From: NCEH01 sp002257205
GTDB lineage: Bacteria; Pseudomonadota; Alphaproteobacteria; Rhizobiales; Xanthobacteraceae
DNA length: 64,000 nucleotides
Direction: 5' to 3' (one strand)
Assembly (NCBI RefSeq): GCF_043195105.1
Contig: NZ_JBAFWO010000006.1
Under the pieces are notes generated by a model. The model did not search any database. It was not told the origin of the DNA and worked only from the letters and a program-made list of their open reading frames with translations. Shown in pieces: positions 49,561 to 58,629 of the stretch. Position 1 is the first letter of the stretch; every line of letters begins with the position of its first letter. Made by a program: the position numbers and the translations under genes.

Positions 49561-50340
49561 TCAGGCCTCTTCACGGACCTGGCGGCGCGCTTCATTCGCC
49601 AGGGGGTGGAGCCTGTCCGCCGGGGCGGCGCCGGCCAAACTGTAGCCAAGGCCATTGTCGGCCCAGCTGAAGCTGTTCACATTGCCCTGCACATGCAGAA
49701 CCATCGGCGCTTTAGGGTCCGCCTGCATGGGACGAACGAGCATCACGAGCCGCGTTCCCCTGTCGTCGTCATACATGTACATGGCGGCCGGCCCGTGTTC
49801 CGTGGCAACGACGCGCCCTCCCATGAAGCGGTAACCCGCCGCCGTCAGATCGGGAATGGCGACCGGACGGCCGATGCGTATTGTCGTCCATCGTTGGAGC
49901 GCGTCTCGCTCTTCGGCGCGGACCTCGACCGGGTGGATGTCGTCCGGCGCATAGACGGAAAAGCTCGTTGTCGCTTCACGCGCGAGCGCCTGCACGCCCG
50001 CCGCCGCGGGTAGACCCATGCCGCGCAGGGACCATCCGCCGAGGCCGCCGGCGCAGACCAGCAGCACGGCCGCTGCGGCGATCGCCCAGCGCGGTGTCGG
50101 CCGCGCGCGGCGGCGGTCCTCGATCATGCGTAAGAGGCTGAGTTCGGACGGGACCGGCTCCTCGATCACCGGCGCGAAGGCGGAGCGCAGCATGTCGCGT
50201 TGTTCGCCATACAGCGTGATGCGCCGCGCGACATCCGGGTGAGCGTCGAGATAGGCGCTGACTTCCGCATGGCGGTGGGGATCGAGCGTGCCGTCTAAAA
50301 GGCCGTTGAGGTCGTCTTCGGTGATGGGGCGAGAGCTCAT
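49561..50340 (-). CDS. anti-sigma factor (membrane)
   Basis: A 259-residue anti-sigma protein. The cytoplasmic N-terminus (ITEDDLNGLLDGTLDPHRHAEVSAYLDAHPDVARRI) is a typical anti-sigma domain lacking the zinc HxxxCxxC motif; one helix (WAIAAAAVLLVCAGGLGGWSL) is followed by a periplasmic domain of about 140 residues (ending NGLGYSLAGAAPADRLHPLANEARRQV). The start overlaps the sigma-factor stop by ATGA, as expected for a cognate pair. It would hold the sigma factor until an envelope signal releases it. Confidence 0.9.
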   Translation of the reverse strand: MSSRPITEDDLNGLLDGTLDPHRHAEVSAYLDAHPDVARRITLYGEQRDMLRSAFAPVIEEPVPSELSLLRMIEDRRRARPTPRWAIAAAAVLLVCAGGLGGWSLRGMGLPAAAGVQALAREATTSFSVYAPDDIHPVEVRAEERDALQRWTTIRIGRPVAIPDLTAAGYRFMGGRVVATEHGPAAMYMYDDDRGTRLVMLVRPMQADPKAPMVLHVQGNVNSFSWADNGLGYSLAGAAPADRLHPLANEARRQVREEA

Positions 50341-50867
50341 TTCACGCTCCGGAGATAGGGCGGCGAGAGGGCCGCGCGCGGTTCGGCCGACATCAGCCTG
50401 ACAAGGCGCTCGCGGGCACGAGACAGCCGCGACATCACGGTGCCGATCGGCACTTCGAGCACCTGCGCGGTCTCGGCATAGGAGAGTTGCTCGACGGTGA
50501 CGAGCAGTAGCACGGTGCGCTGCTCGTCCGGCAACTGAGCCAGCGCTGCGAGCAGATCGCGGTGGCGCAGCCCATCTTCCTGCGATGCGGCGTGCGACAG
50601 GTGCGCCGCATCGACATCGTCAAGGGCGACATGGACCGGCCGCTGCGCCGCGCGGCGCAGCCGCGTCATGGCGAGATTGTGCAGGATCGTGAAGATCCAC
50701 GCACGCGCATCGTTCTCGTGACGCCGCTGATGCCAGCGGCTGATGGCACGCTCCAGGCAATCCTGCACCAGATCGTCCGCCGCCGCCCGCTCGCGCATCA
50801 GCGCGCGGGCATAGCGCCGAAGCGCGGGAATGAGCGGCTCGATGAGGCGCACCATGTCTTGGTCCAT
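50337..50867 (-). CDS. ECF-type sigma-70 family RNA polymerase sigma factor
   Basis: A 176-residue extracytoplasmic-function sigma factor: region 2 (LRRYARALMRERAAADDLVQDCLERAI...HENDARAWIFTILHNLAMTRLRR) and region 4 (ALAQLPDEQRTVLLLVTVEQLSYAETAQVLEVPIGTVMSRLSRARERLVRL). AAAGGAGACTGC precedes the ATG at 50867. It follows the beta-propeller gene by 69 bp and is coupled to its anti-sigma. It probably drives its own operon. Confidence 0.93.
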   Translation of the reverse strand: MDQDMVRLIEPLIPALRRYARALMRERAAADDLVQDCLERAISRWHQRRHENDARAWIFTILHNLAMTRLRRAAQRPVHVALDDVDAAHLSHAASQEDGLRHRDLLAALAQLPDEQRTVLLLVTVEQLSYAETAQVLEVPIGTVMSRLSRARERLVRLMSAEPRAALSPPYLRSVK

Positions 50868-50936
50868 GCAGTCTCCTTTCGGCGAGAAGGCGGGCCGTTG
50901 CAAGAGGGTCCGCCCTCCTCGCGCGCGGCATGCCCG

Positions 50937-52397
50937 TCAGTCGCTCGTCTGGCGCTGCACCACGGCTCCGGGCTGTGCGCTCGAGCCTTCGGCGATGACG
51001 AGATACCGTCGCTGCGCCTTCGCATCGTTCTGCACAATCTGGCGGATCGGACCGGCGGCATTGACGATGGCCGACCCTGCCGGGTTGGTCATGAAGGCGG
51101 AAAGAGGCTCCAGCTTGCCTTTGCCATCCGCCTCGCTCGCCAGCGCGAGCACGTAAGGCTTTTTCGGCGCCAACCCGGTGACGGAGGCCTGCAGGATCTG
51201 GATCAGCCCCTGATCGAACAGCGAGACGCTGGTCGGGGCCTTGCCCTCTCCCTTAGCTCCATCCTGCCTGAGGGTGAGATGCGCGCTCTGCCCCGCCACG
51301 CCGAGCGGCTGAAGGTTCTGCGTGCCATCCCCCTCCGGCACCGCGCCGGGCACGTAGGTCACCGCCTGCGGCGCCTGGCCGATCGGGATGGTCGCAACCA
51401 CCTTGTTGGTCAGCGTGTCGATGCCGGCCAGCGCGTCGGCGTTCTCCAGGCCGACATAGATGCGCGATCCGTCGCCCGACGGCCAGATGCCGTGCGGCAG
51501 ATTGCCGACCGGGATGGTCGCCACCTGAGAAAAGTCGTCGGTACGGAATACCTTCACCTGGTTCAGCCCGCCGATGGTCACATAGGCGAAGGTGCCATTG
51601 GCGTTGTGGGCGAAATTGACGTGATTGGTAATCGGGCCGGTGTCGAGCGTCTTGATGATCTCGAACGGCGGCCGGGCGTTGAACACCTGCGTCTTGCCGA
51701 TGTCCTTCAGCGTGAACCAGACCTGCTTGCCGTCGGGCGTCGCCGCGATGTTCGGGCAGAACGGGCTCTCCTGCTTCACATGGCCGACGATCATATGGTC
51801 GGCGACCGAGATCACCACGGTCTCGGGCATGAAGGAGGAGCAGACATAGCCGTATTTGCCGTCGGGTGAGAAGATCTGCATGCCCGGGCCGTTCGGCACC
51901 TTGATGCGGGTCTTCTCCTCATAGGTCGTCCCGTCCAGGACGGCGACGTAATCCTCGCCCCGCACGGTCACCCAGACTTCCTTGCCGTCGGGCGTGAAGA
52001 ACGCCTCGTGCGGCGAGCGGCCGACATAGGTGGTGTGCTTCACCGCATTGGTCGCGGTGTCGATGAAGGTCACCGAATTCGAGCCGATCGACACCACCGC
52101 GATGGTCTTGCGATCCGGCGAGAAGCCCATGCCGTGCACCAGCACCTGCCCCTTGTAGAGCGGGCTGAAGTTCACCGGCTGCGGCTCGCCCAGCCGAATG
52201 ACGCCGACCAGCGTGTTGGTGGCGGGATTGGTCACGGAAATGGTGTTGGAGAATTGCTCGGCGGCATAGACGCGGTCGCGGCTGCTCAGCGGGATGTCGG
52301 GGGTCGAGGCTGCGAACGGCGCCTGCCCGGCGAATGCGGGCAGGGCACAGGAGAGCATGGCGCTCGCAAGCAGACCGGTGAGGAGAGGATGCTTCAT
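50937..52397 (-). CDS. periplasmic YVTN/YncE-like beta-propeller protein
   Basis: A 486-residue secreted protein: signal peptide LLASAMLSCALPAFA, then about seven YVTN-type blades of the form SPDGK...V...DT.TN.VV (e.g. HGMGFSPDRKTIAVVSIGSN, FFTPDGKEVWVTVRGEDYVAV, FAHNANGTFAYVTIGGLNQ) to about residue 350, followed by an extra C-terminal domain (SVSLFDQGLIQILQASVTGLAPKKPYVLALAS). It lies ten bases after the DUF305 gene. It may bind a metal or redox partner and sense envelope state for the sigma/anti-sigma pair. Confidence 0.88.
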   Translation of the reverse strand: MKHPLLTGLLASAMLSCALPAFAGQAPFAASTPDIPLSSRDRVYAAEQFSNTISVTNPATNTLVGVIRLGEPQPVNFSPLYKGQVLVHGMGFSPDRKTIAVVSIGSNSVTFIDTATNAVKHTTYVGRSPHEAFFTPDGKEVWVTVRGEDYVAVLDGTTYEEKTRIKVPNGPGMQIFSPDGKYGYVCSSFMPETVVISVADHMIVGHVKQESPFCPNIAATPDGKQVWFTLKDIGKTQVFNARPPFEIIKTLDTGPITNHVNFAHNANGTFAYVTIGGLNQVKVFRTDDFSQVATIPVGNLPHGIWPSGDGSRIYVGLENADALAGIDTLTNKVVATIPIGQAPQAVTYVPGAVPEGDGTQNLQPLGVAGQSAHLTLRQDGAKGEGKAPTSVSLFDQGLIQILQASVTGLAPKKPYVLALASEADGKGKLEPLSAFMTNPAGSAIVNAAGPIRQIVQNDAKAQRRYLVIAEGSSAQPGAVVQRQTSD

Positions 52398-52407
52398 CAG
52401 TTCGTTC

Positions 52408-52902
52408 CTACTTCATTGGCATCGAGCTGGCCGGCATCGGCATGCTGCCGGCAGACATCGTGCTGTGGGATTGTGTGGAATGGTCGGATAGGGGCGCGGC
52501 ATCGGGCTCGGTCGGCGCCGGCGCGGAAGGCGGCAGCGGCTGGCCGAGCGCAAGCCGCATCGCGGCGATCTCCTGTTGCTGCTCGACCACGATCTCCTGT
52601 GCGAGGCGGCGCAGCAGCGGGTTCTGCCCGTAGCGCAGATAGGCCACCGCCATGTCGATCGCGCCCTGATGATGCGGGATCATCATCGCCGTAAAGTCGG
52701 CGTCGATATCGCCGGTGGGCTTCACCTCCATGTCCGCCATCATCTTGTCCATGGCGGCGGCGTTCTCGGTGAGAAACGGCGTTTCACCGCTGGTGGCGGA
52801 AGCCGTGCCGGCACCATGGCTTTGGTCGTGCGCTCTGGCCGCGCTGCCAGCAAGGCATAGTGCGAGCAGCGCGCCAGCGCAGGCGAGGTGTCGTTGTCGC
52901 AT
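52408..52902 (-). CDS. DUF305 family exported metal-binding-like protein
   Basis: A 164-residue secreted protein (signal ACAGALLALCLAGSAARA). The DUF305/CopM motif MMIPHHQGAIDMA and a His/Met-rich start (AHDQSHGAG) and Met-rich end (SMPMPASSMPMK) suggest copper or silver binding in the periplasm. It is the first gene of the DUF305 - propeller - sigma - anti-sigma operon. Confidence 0.88.
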   Translation of the reverse strand: MRQRHLACAGALLALCLAGSAARAHDQSHGAGTASATSGETPFLTENAAAMDKMMADMEVKPTGDIDADFTAMMIPHHQGAIDMAVAYLRYGQNPLLRRLAQEIVVEQQQEIAAMRLALGQPLPPSAPAPTEPDAAPLSDHSTQSHSTMSAGSMPMPASSMPMK

Positions 52903-52940
52903 GGGCTCTCTTCCTCCGGCGCGACGGCGCCTTGAAGGTT

Positions 52941-52967
52941 GGACTTCGCGGGGGGGCGATTATTCCC
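52941..52967 (-). promoter_or_regulatory. possible ECF-type promoter of the DUF305-sigma operon
   Basis: On the minus strand, GGGAATAA (52967-52960) and AGTCC (52945-52941) are 14 bases apart, about 40 bp before the DUF305 start. GGAAT-type -35 elements with a GTC-containing -10 are the usual ECF pattern. The gap 52903-53315 otherwise holds nothing recognisable. Confidence 0.3.
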
Positions 52968-53315
52968 GGCTCGCGGGAGATTTTTTCCCTCCTGCCACCA
53001 GACCCGGGCGAGGCAATGCAAGCCGGTGGGAAGATCGCTACGGACGTTGAAGGTCCAGTTGCGCAGGCAATGGGGGCCACGGCCGAGGCTTCGCAATAAG
53101 GGTGCCTCTGCCGGAGCGGTGGCGAGGCGCAGCAATGCCTTCGACATGCACATGGGGCGCCCGTCGGTGGCGATCCGACGTTTCGGCTGAGTGCCTGATC
53201 AACTGAATCGTGAAGTGCCCGTCTGGATCTGACCGCTGCAGCGCACGTTGAACCGGGACAACAGGCTCACAGGCGGCTGCGTCTGTGGCCCACGTCCTTA
53301 TGAGGGAGTGATCCA

Positions 53316-53960
53316 GTGCAGACTCCATGCAACCTGGAAGTCACCCGGCGTGCGTTGCTGATCGGAACCGCGCTGTCCGTGACGGTGACCGCTTCCACCA
53401 CGCCATCGGCAGCACGCGCGCAAGCTGGCGGAAATTCCATGAACTCCGTGAACTCAAAAGTTTCGTTCGAGGTGAACGGTGTTCCCCGGCATCTCGAACT
53501 CGACAATCGCACCACATTGCTGGATGCGCTGCGCGAGCATCTGCACCTCACCGGCACGAAGAAGGGCTGCGACCACGGGCAGTGCGGCGCCTGCACGGTG
53601 ATGGTGGATGGCAGGCGCATCAATTCATGCCTGACGCTCGCGGTGATGCACGAAGGGAACCACGTCACCACCATCGAGGGGCTGGGGACGCCGGAAAACC
53701 TCCACCCCATGCAGGCCGCCTTCGTGAAACACGACGGCTATCAGTGCGGCTATTGCACACCAGGGCAGATCTGCTCCGCCGTTGCGATGCTGGGAGAGAT
53801 CAAGGCCGGCATTCCAAGCCACGTCAGCGCCGACCTGACCGCTGCCCCTGACGTCACGGCCGCGGAGATGCGCGAGCGCATGAGCGGCAACATCTGCCGG
53901 TGCGGCGCCTATTCGAACATCCTTGATGCCATCAGCGAAGTGGCCGGGAGGCAGGCATGA
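53316..53960 (+). CDS. paoA: aldehyde oxidoreductase iron-sulfur subunit PaoA
   Basis: A 214-residue xanthine-oxidase-family [2Fe-2S] subunit. The N-terminal TRRALLIGTAL...ARAQ is a Tat signal as in periplasmic PaoABC. Plant-type cluster: KGCDHGQCGACTV and RINSC; second cluster: CGYCTPGQIC and NICRCGAYSNI. A GTG start with GAGGGAG upstream is the only option that keeps the signal peptide. It overlaps paoB by ATGA. Together with PaoB and PaoC it oxidises aromatic and other aldehydes to acids. Confidence 0.92.
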   Translation: MQTPCNLEVTRRALLIGTALSVTVTASTTPSAARAQAGGNSMNSVNSKVSFEVNGVPRHLELDNRTTLLDALREHLHLTGTKKGCDHGQCGACTVMVDGRRINSCLTLAVMHEGNHVTTIEGLGTPENLHPMQAAFVKHDGYQCGYCTPGQICSAVAMLGEIKAGIPSHVSADLTAAPDVTAAEMRERMSGNICRCGAYSNILDAISEVAGRQA

Positions 53961-54907
53961 AGTCCTTCACCTATGAGCGGGCGGCATCTCCAGCCGAAGC
54001 CGTCGCCGCCGCGGCGCGCGTCCCGGACGCGAAGTTCATTGCCGGCGGGACGAACCTGCTTGACCTCATGAAGCTGGAAATCGAAACGCCGGCCCACCTC
54101 ATCGATGTCAACGGTCTAGGGCTCGACAAGATCGAGCCGACCAGCGACGGCGGCCTGCGCATCGGCGCTTTGGTCCGAAACACGGATCTCGCCGCGGACG
54201 CCCGCGTGCGCCGCGATTACGGCGTCCTGTCGCGGGCGCTGCTGGCAGGTGCCTCGGGCCAGTTGCGGAACAAGGCGACCACGGCCGGCAATCTGCTCCA
54301 GCGCACCCGTTGCCCTTATTTCTACGACACCAATATGCCCTGCAATAAACGTCAGCCCGGCAGCGGCTGCGCGGCGATCGGCGGGTTCAGCCGCCAGCAC
54401 GCCGTGCTGGGTGCAAGCGAAGCCTGCATCGCCGTCCATCCCAGTGACATGGCGGTGGCCATGCGCGCGCTCGACGCCACCGTGGAAACGGTGAAAGCGG
54501 ACGGCACCCCGCGCAGCATCGCCATCGCCGATTTCCACCGCCTTCCCGGCGATACGCCGGATAAGGAGACGGTTCTGGAAGCGGGCGAACTCATCACCGC
54601 CGTGACGCTGCCGAAGCCGATCGGCGGGACGCACATCTATCGAAAGGTGCGCGACCGGGCCTCTTATGCGTTTGCGCTCGTCTCCGTGGCCGCCATCGTC
54701 CAGCGGGACGGAACGGGCCACGTGGCTCTCGGGGGCGTGGCGCACAAGCCATGGCGGGTGGAAGCGGCGGAGGCACAGATGCCCCGCGGTGCCAAGGCGG
54801 TGGCCGAGCGGCTGCTCGCAGACGCCAAGCCTACCAGCGACAACGCATTCAAGCTGCCATTGGTCCGACGCGCGCTGGCCAGCGCGCTTGCCGAGGCGAA
54901 GGGTTGA
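53957..54907 (+). CDS. paoB: aldehyde oxidoreductase FAD-binding subunit PaoB
   Basis: A 316-residue FAD subunit: PDAKFIAGGTNLLDLMKLE (FAD-loop), RNKATTAGNLLQRTRCPYFY, and a Cys-bearing insert (NMPCNKRQPGSGCAAIGG, later EACIAVHPSD) matching the [4Fe-4S] loop that distinguishes PaoB from other xanthine dehydrogenase FAD subunits. Electrons from the Mo site leave through this subunit. It is translationally coupled to paoA and five bases before paoC. Confidence 0.92.
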   Translation: MKSFTYERAASPAEAVAAAARVPDAKFIAGGTNLLDLMKLEIETPAHLIDVNGLGLDKIEPTSDGGLRIGALVRNTDLAADARVRRDYGVLSRALLAGASGQLRNKATTAGNLLQRTRCPYFYDTNMPCNKRQPGSGCAAIGGFSRQHAVLGASEACIAVHPSDMAVAMRALDATVETVKADGTPRSIAIADFHRLPGDTPDKETVLEAGELITAVTLPKPIGGTHIYRKVRDRASYAFALVSVAAIVQRDGTGHVALGGVAHKPWRVEAAEAQMPRGAKAVAERLLADAKPTSDNAFKLPLVRRALASALAEAKG

Positions 54908-54911
54908 TCCC

Positions 54912-57110
54912 ATGAAATTCGATACGCCCGCAACCACCAATCCCATCGACCAGCTCAAGGTCGTGGGCCACCCGCTCGATCGCATCGACGGGCCGCTGAA
55001 GACCACCGGCACGGCGCCCTACGCTTATGAGCACCACGAAGGACTGGCGAACGCGGCCTATGGCTATGTGTTGGGTGCCGCCATCGCAAAGGGGCGGATC
55101 GCCTCCATGGACCTGTCGCGCGCCAAGGCCGCGCCCGGCGTGATCGCCATCGTCACGGCTGAGAATGCCGGCAGGTTGGATAAGGGCATTAAGAACACCG
55201 CAAAGCTGCTGGGCGGTCCAGACATCGAGCATTATCACCAAGCGGTCGCGGTGGTGGTGGCGGAAAGTTTCGAACAGGCGCGGGCGGCGGCGCAGCTTAT
55301 TCGCGTCGATTACGTGGAGGCCGACGGCGCGTTCGACCTTTCGGATGCGCGCAAGGGTGCGACCCCGCCGACGGATACCCAGGCGGACAGCAAGCGGGGC
55401 GATTTCACGGCCGCGTTCGCCGCCGCGCCCATGACGCTCGATGAGACCTACAGCACGCCCGACCAGGCCCATGCGATGATGGAGCCGCACGCCACCCTGG
55501 CCGCCTGGACGGGCGACAAGCTGACGCTCTGGACCTCCAACCAGATGATTGCCTGGGGCGTCGACGACATGGCGAAGACCCTTGGCATTCCAAAGCAGAA
55601 CGTGCGCCTTGTGTCGCCCTTCATCGGCGGCGGCTTCGGCGGAAAGCTGTTTCTGCGGGCGGATGCGCTCATGGCCGCCCTTGGCGCCCGCGCGGCGCGC
55701 CGGCCGGTGAAGGTGGCGCTTTCCCGGCCGTTGATGTTCAACAACACCACCCATCGCCCCGCCACCATCCAGCGCATCCGCATCGGCGCCGGGCAGGACG
55801 GAAGGATCACCGCCATCGGTCATGAAAGCTGGTCCGGCGATTTGCCGGGCGGCGGGCCTGAACTTGCCGTGCAGCAGACGCGCCTGCTCTATGCCGGGGA
55901 GAACCGCATGACGGCGCTGCGCCTCGCGGTGCTCGATTTGCCGGAAGGCAACGCCATGCGCGCGCCGGGCGAGGCCCCGGGCCTGATGGCACTCGAGATC
56001 GCCATGGACGAGATGGCGGAAAAGCTCGGCATGGATCCCATCGCGTTTCGTATCGCCAACGATACGCAGGTGGACCCGGAGCACCCCGAAAGGCCATTCT
56101 CTCAGCGTCGCCTTGTGGAGTGCCTGCGGCAGGGCGCCGAGAAGTTCGGCTGGAGCGCGCGCGCCGCGCAGCCTGGAAGCGTGCGCGACGGCGACTGGCT
56201 GATCGGCATGGGAATGGCCGCCGCCTTCCGCAATAACCTTGTGATGAAGTCCGGGGCGCGGGTGCGCCTCGACAACAAAGGCATGCTCACGGTCGAGACC
56301 GATATGACCGACATCGGCACCGGGAGCTATACCGTGATCGCTCAGACCGCCGCCGAGATGATGGGCGTGCCGCTGGAAAAGGTGCGCGTGCGCCTCGGCG
56401 ATTCCAGCTTCCCCGTATCGGCCGGATCGGGCGGCCAATGGGGCGGCAACAGTTCCACCGCCGGCGTCTATGCCGCGTGCGTGAAGTTGCGCGAAGCGGT
56501 CGCCCAGAAGCTTGGTTTCAATTCCGCCGATGCGGTGTTCGCCAATGGCGATGTGCGCCTGGGCAATCGCAGCGTTCCCCTGACAGAGGCGGCGGGTGAG
56601 GACGGGCTTTCCGGTGAGGATACGATGGAATATGGCGACCTCAGCGAAAAATACCAGCAGTCCACCTTCGGCGGTCACTTTGTGGAAGTGGGCGTGGACG
56701 TGGTGACCGGCGAAGTGCGCGTGCGCCGCATGCTGGCCGTGTGTGCCGCCGGGCGCATCCTTAATCCCAAGACCGCCCGCAGCCAGGTCATCGGTGCCAT
56801 GACCATGGGGGTGGGAGCGGCGCTGATGGAGGATTTGAAGATCGACAAACGTCGTGGCTTCTTCGTCAATCATGATCTCGCCGGCTACGAGGTGCCGGTT
56901 CACGCGGACATCCCGCACCAGGACGTGATCTTCCTCGACGAGACCGACCCCATGTCCTCACCGATGAAGGCCAAGGGGGTGGGGGAGCTTGGCATCTGCG
57001 GCGTCGCGGCTGCCATCGCCAATGCCATCTACAACGCCACGGGCGTCAGGGTGCGCGACTATCCCATCACCTTGGACAAACATCTCGAACGGCTTCCCGA
57101 CCTCAGCTGA
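54912..57110 (+). CDS. paoC: aldehyde oxidoreductase molybdenum-binding subunit PaoC
   Basis: A 732-residue Moco subunit of the xanthine oxidase family. GGGFGGKLFLRADALMAALGA, the MRAPGEAPGLMALE loop, SGSGGQWGGNSSTAG and the C-terminal KGVGELGICGVAAAIANAI with catalytic Glu are present. The ATG at 54912 follows the paoB stop by four bases; the larger open frame reaching back into paoB is out of register with that gene. No paoD/XdhC-type Moco maturation factor is next to it in the window; an IS element follows instead. Confidence 0.92.
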   Translation: MKFDTPATTNPIDQLKVVGHPLDRIDGPLKTTGTAPYAYEHHEGLANAAYGYVLGAAIAKGRIASMDLSRAKAAPGVIAIVTAENAGRLDKGIKNTAKLLGGPDIEHYHQAVAVVVAESFEQARAAAQLIRVDYVEADGAFDLSDARKGATPPTDTQADSKRGDFTAAFAAAPMTLDETYSTPDQAHAMMEPHATLAAWTGDKLTLWTSNQMIAWGVDDMAKTLGIPKQNVRLVSPFIGGGFGGKLFLRADALMAALGARAARRPVKVALSRPLMFNNTTHRPATIQRIRIGAGQDGRITAIGHESWSGDLPGGGPELAVQQTRLLYAGENRMTALRLAVLDLPEGNAMRAPGEAPGLMALEIAMDEMAEKLGMDPIAFRIANDTQVDPEHPERPFSQRRLVECLRQGAEKFGWSARAAQPGSVRDGDWLIGMGMAAAFRNNLVMKSGARVRLDNKGMLTVETDMTDIGTGSYTVIAQTAAEMMGVPLEKVRVRLGDSSFPVSAGSGGQWGGNSSTAGVYAACVKLREAVAQKLGFNSADAVFANGDVRLGNRSVPLTEAAGEDGLSGEDTMEYGDLSEKYQQSTFGGHFVEVGVDVVTGEVRVRRMLAVCAAGRILNPKTARSQVIGAMTMGVGAALMEDLKIDKRRGFFVNHDLAGYEVPVHADIPHQDVIFLDETDPMSSPMKAKGVGELGICGVAAAIANAIYNATGVRVRDYPITLDKHLERLPDLS

Positions 57111-57236
57111 AAGCGCTGGCCTGGCGCGAGTTGTGATGGAGCAGATGGGAAACCTCGCATGATCTGTCGTCGCAGCCGCTGACGCGGCCGAGCACGCAGA
57201 AGAGTTTGAACCGGTCATTCCATCGAACACCATCAT

Positions 57237-58433
57237 GTGGCGATCCTCGACCACGGACGGAAGCAAAGAACCCGCGACGTGCCATCATCGGGTTTGACGA
57301 AACCGGACCGAATACAGAAGCAGATCATCGGCCGGCGGGCGGCCGGAATGGTAACGGCTGACGTCTGCCGCAAGCACGGCATCTCCTCGGCGACCTTCTA
57401 CAAGTTCAAGGCGAAGTATGGCGGGATGGTCGTATCGGATGCGCGTCGGCTGAATACCCTCGAGAACGAGAATGCTCGCCTCAAGAAGCTGCTGGCCGAG
57501 CAGATGCTCGACAACGCGATCCTGAAGGATGTCGCCGCAAAAAAAATGGTGACGCCCGATGCGAAGCGGAAGGCGGTGGCTCATGCCTGCACGGTGCAGG
57601 CAGTGAGCCAGCGTCGGGCGTGCCTGGCCTTGAAGATCGACCGCTCGACGGTGCGCTACACGAGCACCCGTCCCGACGATGCCTTGTTGCGCGAAGCGAT
57701 GAAGACCGTGGCGACGGAACGCCGGCGGTTCGGCTATCGCAGGATCACATCATGCTGGACCGCCAGGGCATCGAGATGAACCAGAAGAAGCTGCGGCGTC
57801 TCTATCGCGAGGAGAAGTTGCAGGTGCGCCGATGCGGCGGCCGCAAACGGGCACTGGGCACGCGCAGACCCATGCTCATGCCTGATCGGGCTGGAGCCTC
57901 GATTTCCTCTCCGACACGATCACTGAGGGGCGCCGCTTCAGGGTGCTCGCCATCGTCGACGACTACACACGCGAGTGCCCGGCGCCCGTCGCCGATACCT
58001 CGCTCGCGGGCTTGGGCGTGGCTCGCGAACTGGATGGCATCATCCGCCTGCGCGGCCGCCCGGATGCGATCGTTTCCGACAACGGTACCGAGTTCACCTC
58101 GATGGCGATCCTGCGCTGGTGCCAAGAGACCGGCGTAGCGTGACATTACATCGCCGCCGGCAAGCCGACGCAGAACGCCTTCGTCGAGAGCTTCAACGGG
58201 CGCTTCCGGGACGAATATCTCAACGACACGCAGTTCTCGACGCTCACTGATGCCCGCAGCGCCATCACCTCATGGAAGGAGGACTACAACCGCCACCGAC
58301 CGCACTTGGCCCTCGGCAACATGACGCCAGCCGAGTTCGCCCTCAAATCTTCGCTGGAAAAACAGGCCGCCTGAGGCCAGAAATGAAACCCAGGACTCTC
58401 TCTCAGACCGGAGGAGAAATGGGTCTCAGGTCA
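57237..58433 (+). mobile_element. decayed IS3-family (IS407-like) insertion sequence
   Basis: An IS3-type element carrying the transposase pseudogene described separately. The right end is probably near 58433, after the TGGGTCTCAGGTCA sequence typical of these ends. A matching inverted left end was not found between the paoC stop and the transposase, so the element is likely truncated on the left. Coordinates are approximate. Confidence 0.65.
57294..58374 (+). pseudogene. IS3-family transposase (OrfAB), multiply disrupted
   Basis: OrfA remains as TADVCRKHGISSATFYKFKA and ENENARLKKLLAEQMLDNAI; OrfB begins in the same frame at VTPDAKRKAVAH. A one-base loss near 57743 shifts the frame after RRFGYRRI; the sequence resumes at EMNQKKLRRLYREEKLQVRR; a deletion of about ten bases near 57888 shifts it again; the DDE region (VDDYTRECPAPVADTSLAG; SDNGTEFTSMAILRWC) is open to a TGA at 58141 replacing a conserved Trp codon, beyond which HYIAAGKPTQNAFVESFNGR is still readable to 58374. 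The usual ATG appears as TTG. It is not functional. Confidence 0.85.
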
Positions 58434-58586
58434 ACGGTCTGAAATGAGGAAATGGCGCCGCAAGAGGGCACCAGACTAAGGTTCATATTTGGCCGCCGGT
58501 GTCGGAAAATGTATTTGAAAACAAACGATATTCTATAGCCGTCGTCCTTGTTCGTCCGTGTCTATTCGCTACAATCCAGCTCCATT

Positions 58587-58618
58587 TTGTGGGCCGATTT
58601 GTGGGCTGTATTGTGGGC
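58587..58618 (+). repeat. three phased TTGTGGGC repeats upstream of the integrase
   Basis: TTGTGGGC occurs at 58587, 58599 and 58611, exactly 12 bp apart, ending 11 bp before the integrase ATG. Possible integrase arm-binding sites or part of an attachment/control region. Confidence 0.5.
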
Positions 58619-58629
58619 GAGGGGATCAT

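Noticed and set aside
52740..53153. A 137-codon minus-strand open frame upstream of paoA
   Set aside because: It overlaps the DUF305 gene in another frame and has no domain or ribosome site.
57111..57300. Search for the left inverted repeat of the IS3 element
   Set aside because: No sequence complementary to the right end (TGACCTGAGACCC-like) was found, so no intact element or target duplication is claimed.
34747..58465. The same 15-base word CAAGAGGGCACCAGA near 34747 and 58451
   Set aside because: In 64 kb of GC-rich DNA one or two chance 15-mers are expected, and the flanks do not match.
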